NCBI GenBank assembly: GCA_012031955.1
Contig: JAAURZ010000138.1
Location: forward strand, 1-6,536
Source: Bacteroidia bacterium
Lineage (GTDB): Bacteria; Bacteroidota; Bacteroidia; Cytophagales; Cyclobacteriaceae
DNA length: 6,536 bases
Direction: 5' to 3'
Part shown: in pieces, positions 6,196 through 6,536 of the stretch
How positions within the stretch are numbered: position 1 is the first letter of the stretch
Layout of the letters: each line of letters begins with the position of its first letter
Made by a program: the position numbers and the translations under genes
The notes under the pieces: generated by a model
Seen by the model: only the letters and a program-made list of their open reading frames with translations
Database searches by the model: none
What the model was told of the DNA's origin: nothing

Positions 6196-6536
6196 TTAGT
6201 CGAGGATTTCAGTTACCTGACCAGAGCCTACGGTACGGCCTCCTTCGCGGATGGCGAAGCGAAGACCTTTCTCCATAGCGATCTTGTTGATCAGCTGAAC
6301 TTCGATGGATACGTTGTCGCCAGGCATCACCATTTCAACACCCTGCGGCAGCATGATCTCACCTGTTACGTCGGTGGTGCGGAAATAGAACTGAGGGCGG
6401 TACTTGTTAAAGAACGGCGTGTGACGACCACCTTCTTCTTTGGACAGTACGTAAACTTCAGCTTTGAATTTGGCGTGTGGTGTTACTGAACCTGGCTTGC
6501 AAATTACCATACCGCGGCGGATCTGGTCTTTTTCAA
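6196..6536 (-). CDS. tuf: Elongation factor Tu, C-terminal part (5' end beyond window)
   Basis: EF-Tu delivers aminoacyl-tRNA to the ribosome as a GTP complex. Only the last 112 residues are present, from [20 protein letters not shown] to the end [10 protein letters not shown], followed by TAA. This is domain 3 with the end of domain 2: RGMVICKPG closes domain 2, then [30 protein letters not shown] and [15 protein letters not shown] form the domain 3 barrel, and [18 protein letters not shown] is the conserved C-terminal block, including the alanine at the position where kirromycin-resistance changes occur in E. coli. A full EF-Tu has about 395 residues; the GTPase domain lies to the right of the window. 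An intrinsic terminator follows directly. Confidence 0.98.
   Translation of the reverse strand, partial: EKDQIRRGMVICKPGSVTPHAKFKAEVYVLSKEEGGRHTPFFNKYRPQFYFRTTDVTGEIMLPQGVEMVMPGDNVSIEVQLINKIAMEKGLRFAIREGGRTVGSGQVTEILD

Noticed and set aside
1..6536. An undescribed system, mobile element or CRISPR array
   Set aside because: Every long stretch is explained by conserved housekeeping genes; no transposase, integrase, repeat array or foreign gene is visible on either strand.

Overview
The window is a block of core translation and transcription genes, all on the minus strand. In transcription order (right to left) it runs: tuf (3' end only), intrinsic terminator, promoter, tRNA-Trp, secE, nusG, rplK, rplA, rplJ, rplL, rpoB (5' part, running off the left edge). 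No plus-strand gene, mobile element or CRISPR array is visible. The organism is most likely a member of Bacteroidota, probably Cytophagales-like. This is inferred from the RpoB sequence style, from a promoter matching the Bacteroidota -33 TTTG / -7 TAnnTTTG pattern, and from start codons preceded by A-rich sequence rather than Shine-Dalgarno sites. The genus cannot be fixed from this window.

Right part (6536-5708): the last 112 codons of EF-Tu are followed by a perfect 12-bp stem terminator. A promoter overlaps that terminator: its -33 TTTG lies at the end of the stem and start of the tail, and TACCTTTG follows 18 bp later. A structured leader of about 170 nt leads into a 73-nt tRNA-Trp (anticodon CCA). 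A 156-bp spacer with one hairpin then leads to secE.

Middle part (5707-2828): secE, nusG, rplK, rplA, rplJ and rplL are tightly packed. The gaps are 2, 8, 8, 8 and 36 bp, so co-transcription and translational coupling are likely. SecE is a translocon subunit, NusG a transcription elongation factor, and L11, L1, L10 and L7/L12 build the L1 stalk and the GTPase-associated stalk. EF-Tu works at that stalk. Only 8 bp separate rplA from rplJ, so there is no room for an E. coli-like L10 autoregulatory leader there.

Left part (2827-1): a 150-bp spacer carries a strong GC-rich hairpin with a short U-rich tail, where E. coli has its rplL-rpoB attenuator. About 891 codons of rpoB follow, starting at TTG. 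Conceptual translation through the whole stretch gives an intact RNA polymerase beta sequence only if two single surplus bases are removed (near 2517-2520 and 1374-1375). rplA needs one surplus base removed from an A7/T7 run (4456-4462). Three +1 shifts in essential, otherwise perfectly conserved genes point to sequencing or assembly error (uncorrected indels) rather than real gene loss.

I found no new biological system. The points worth a second look are the three frameshifts, the TTG start with its tandem repeat, the rplL-rpoB hairpin, and the terminator/promoter overlap.
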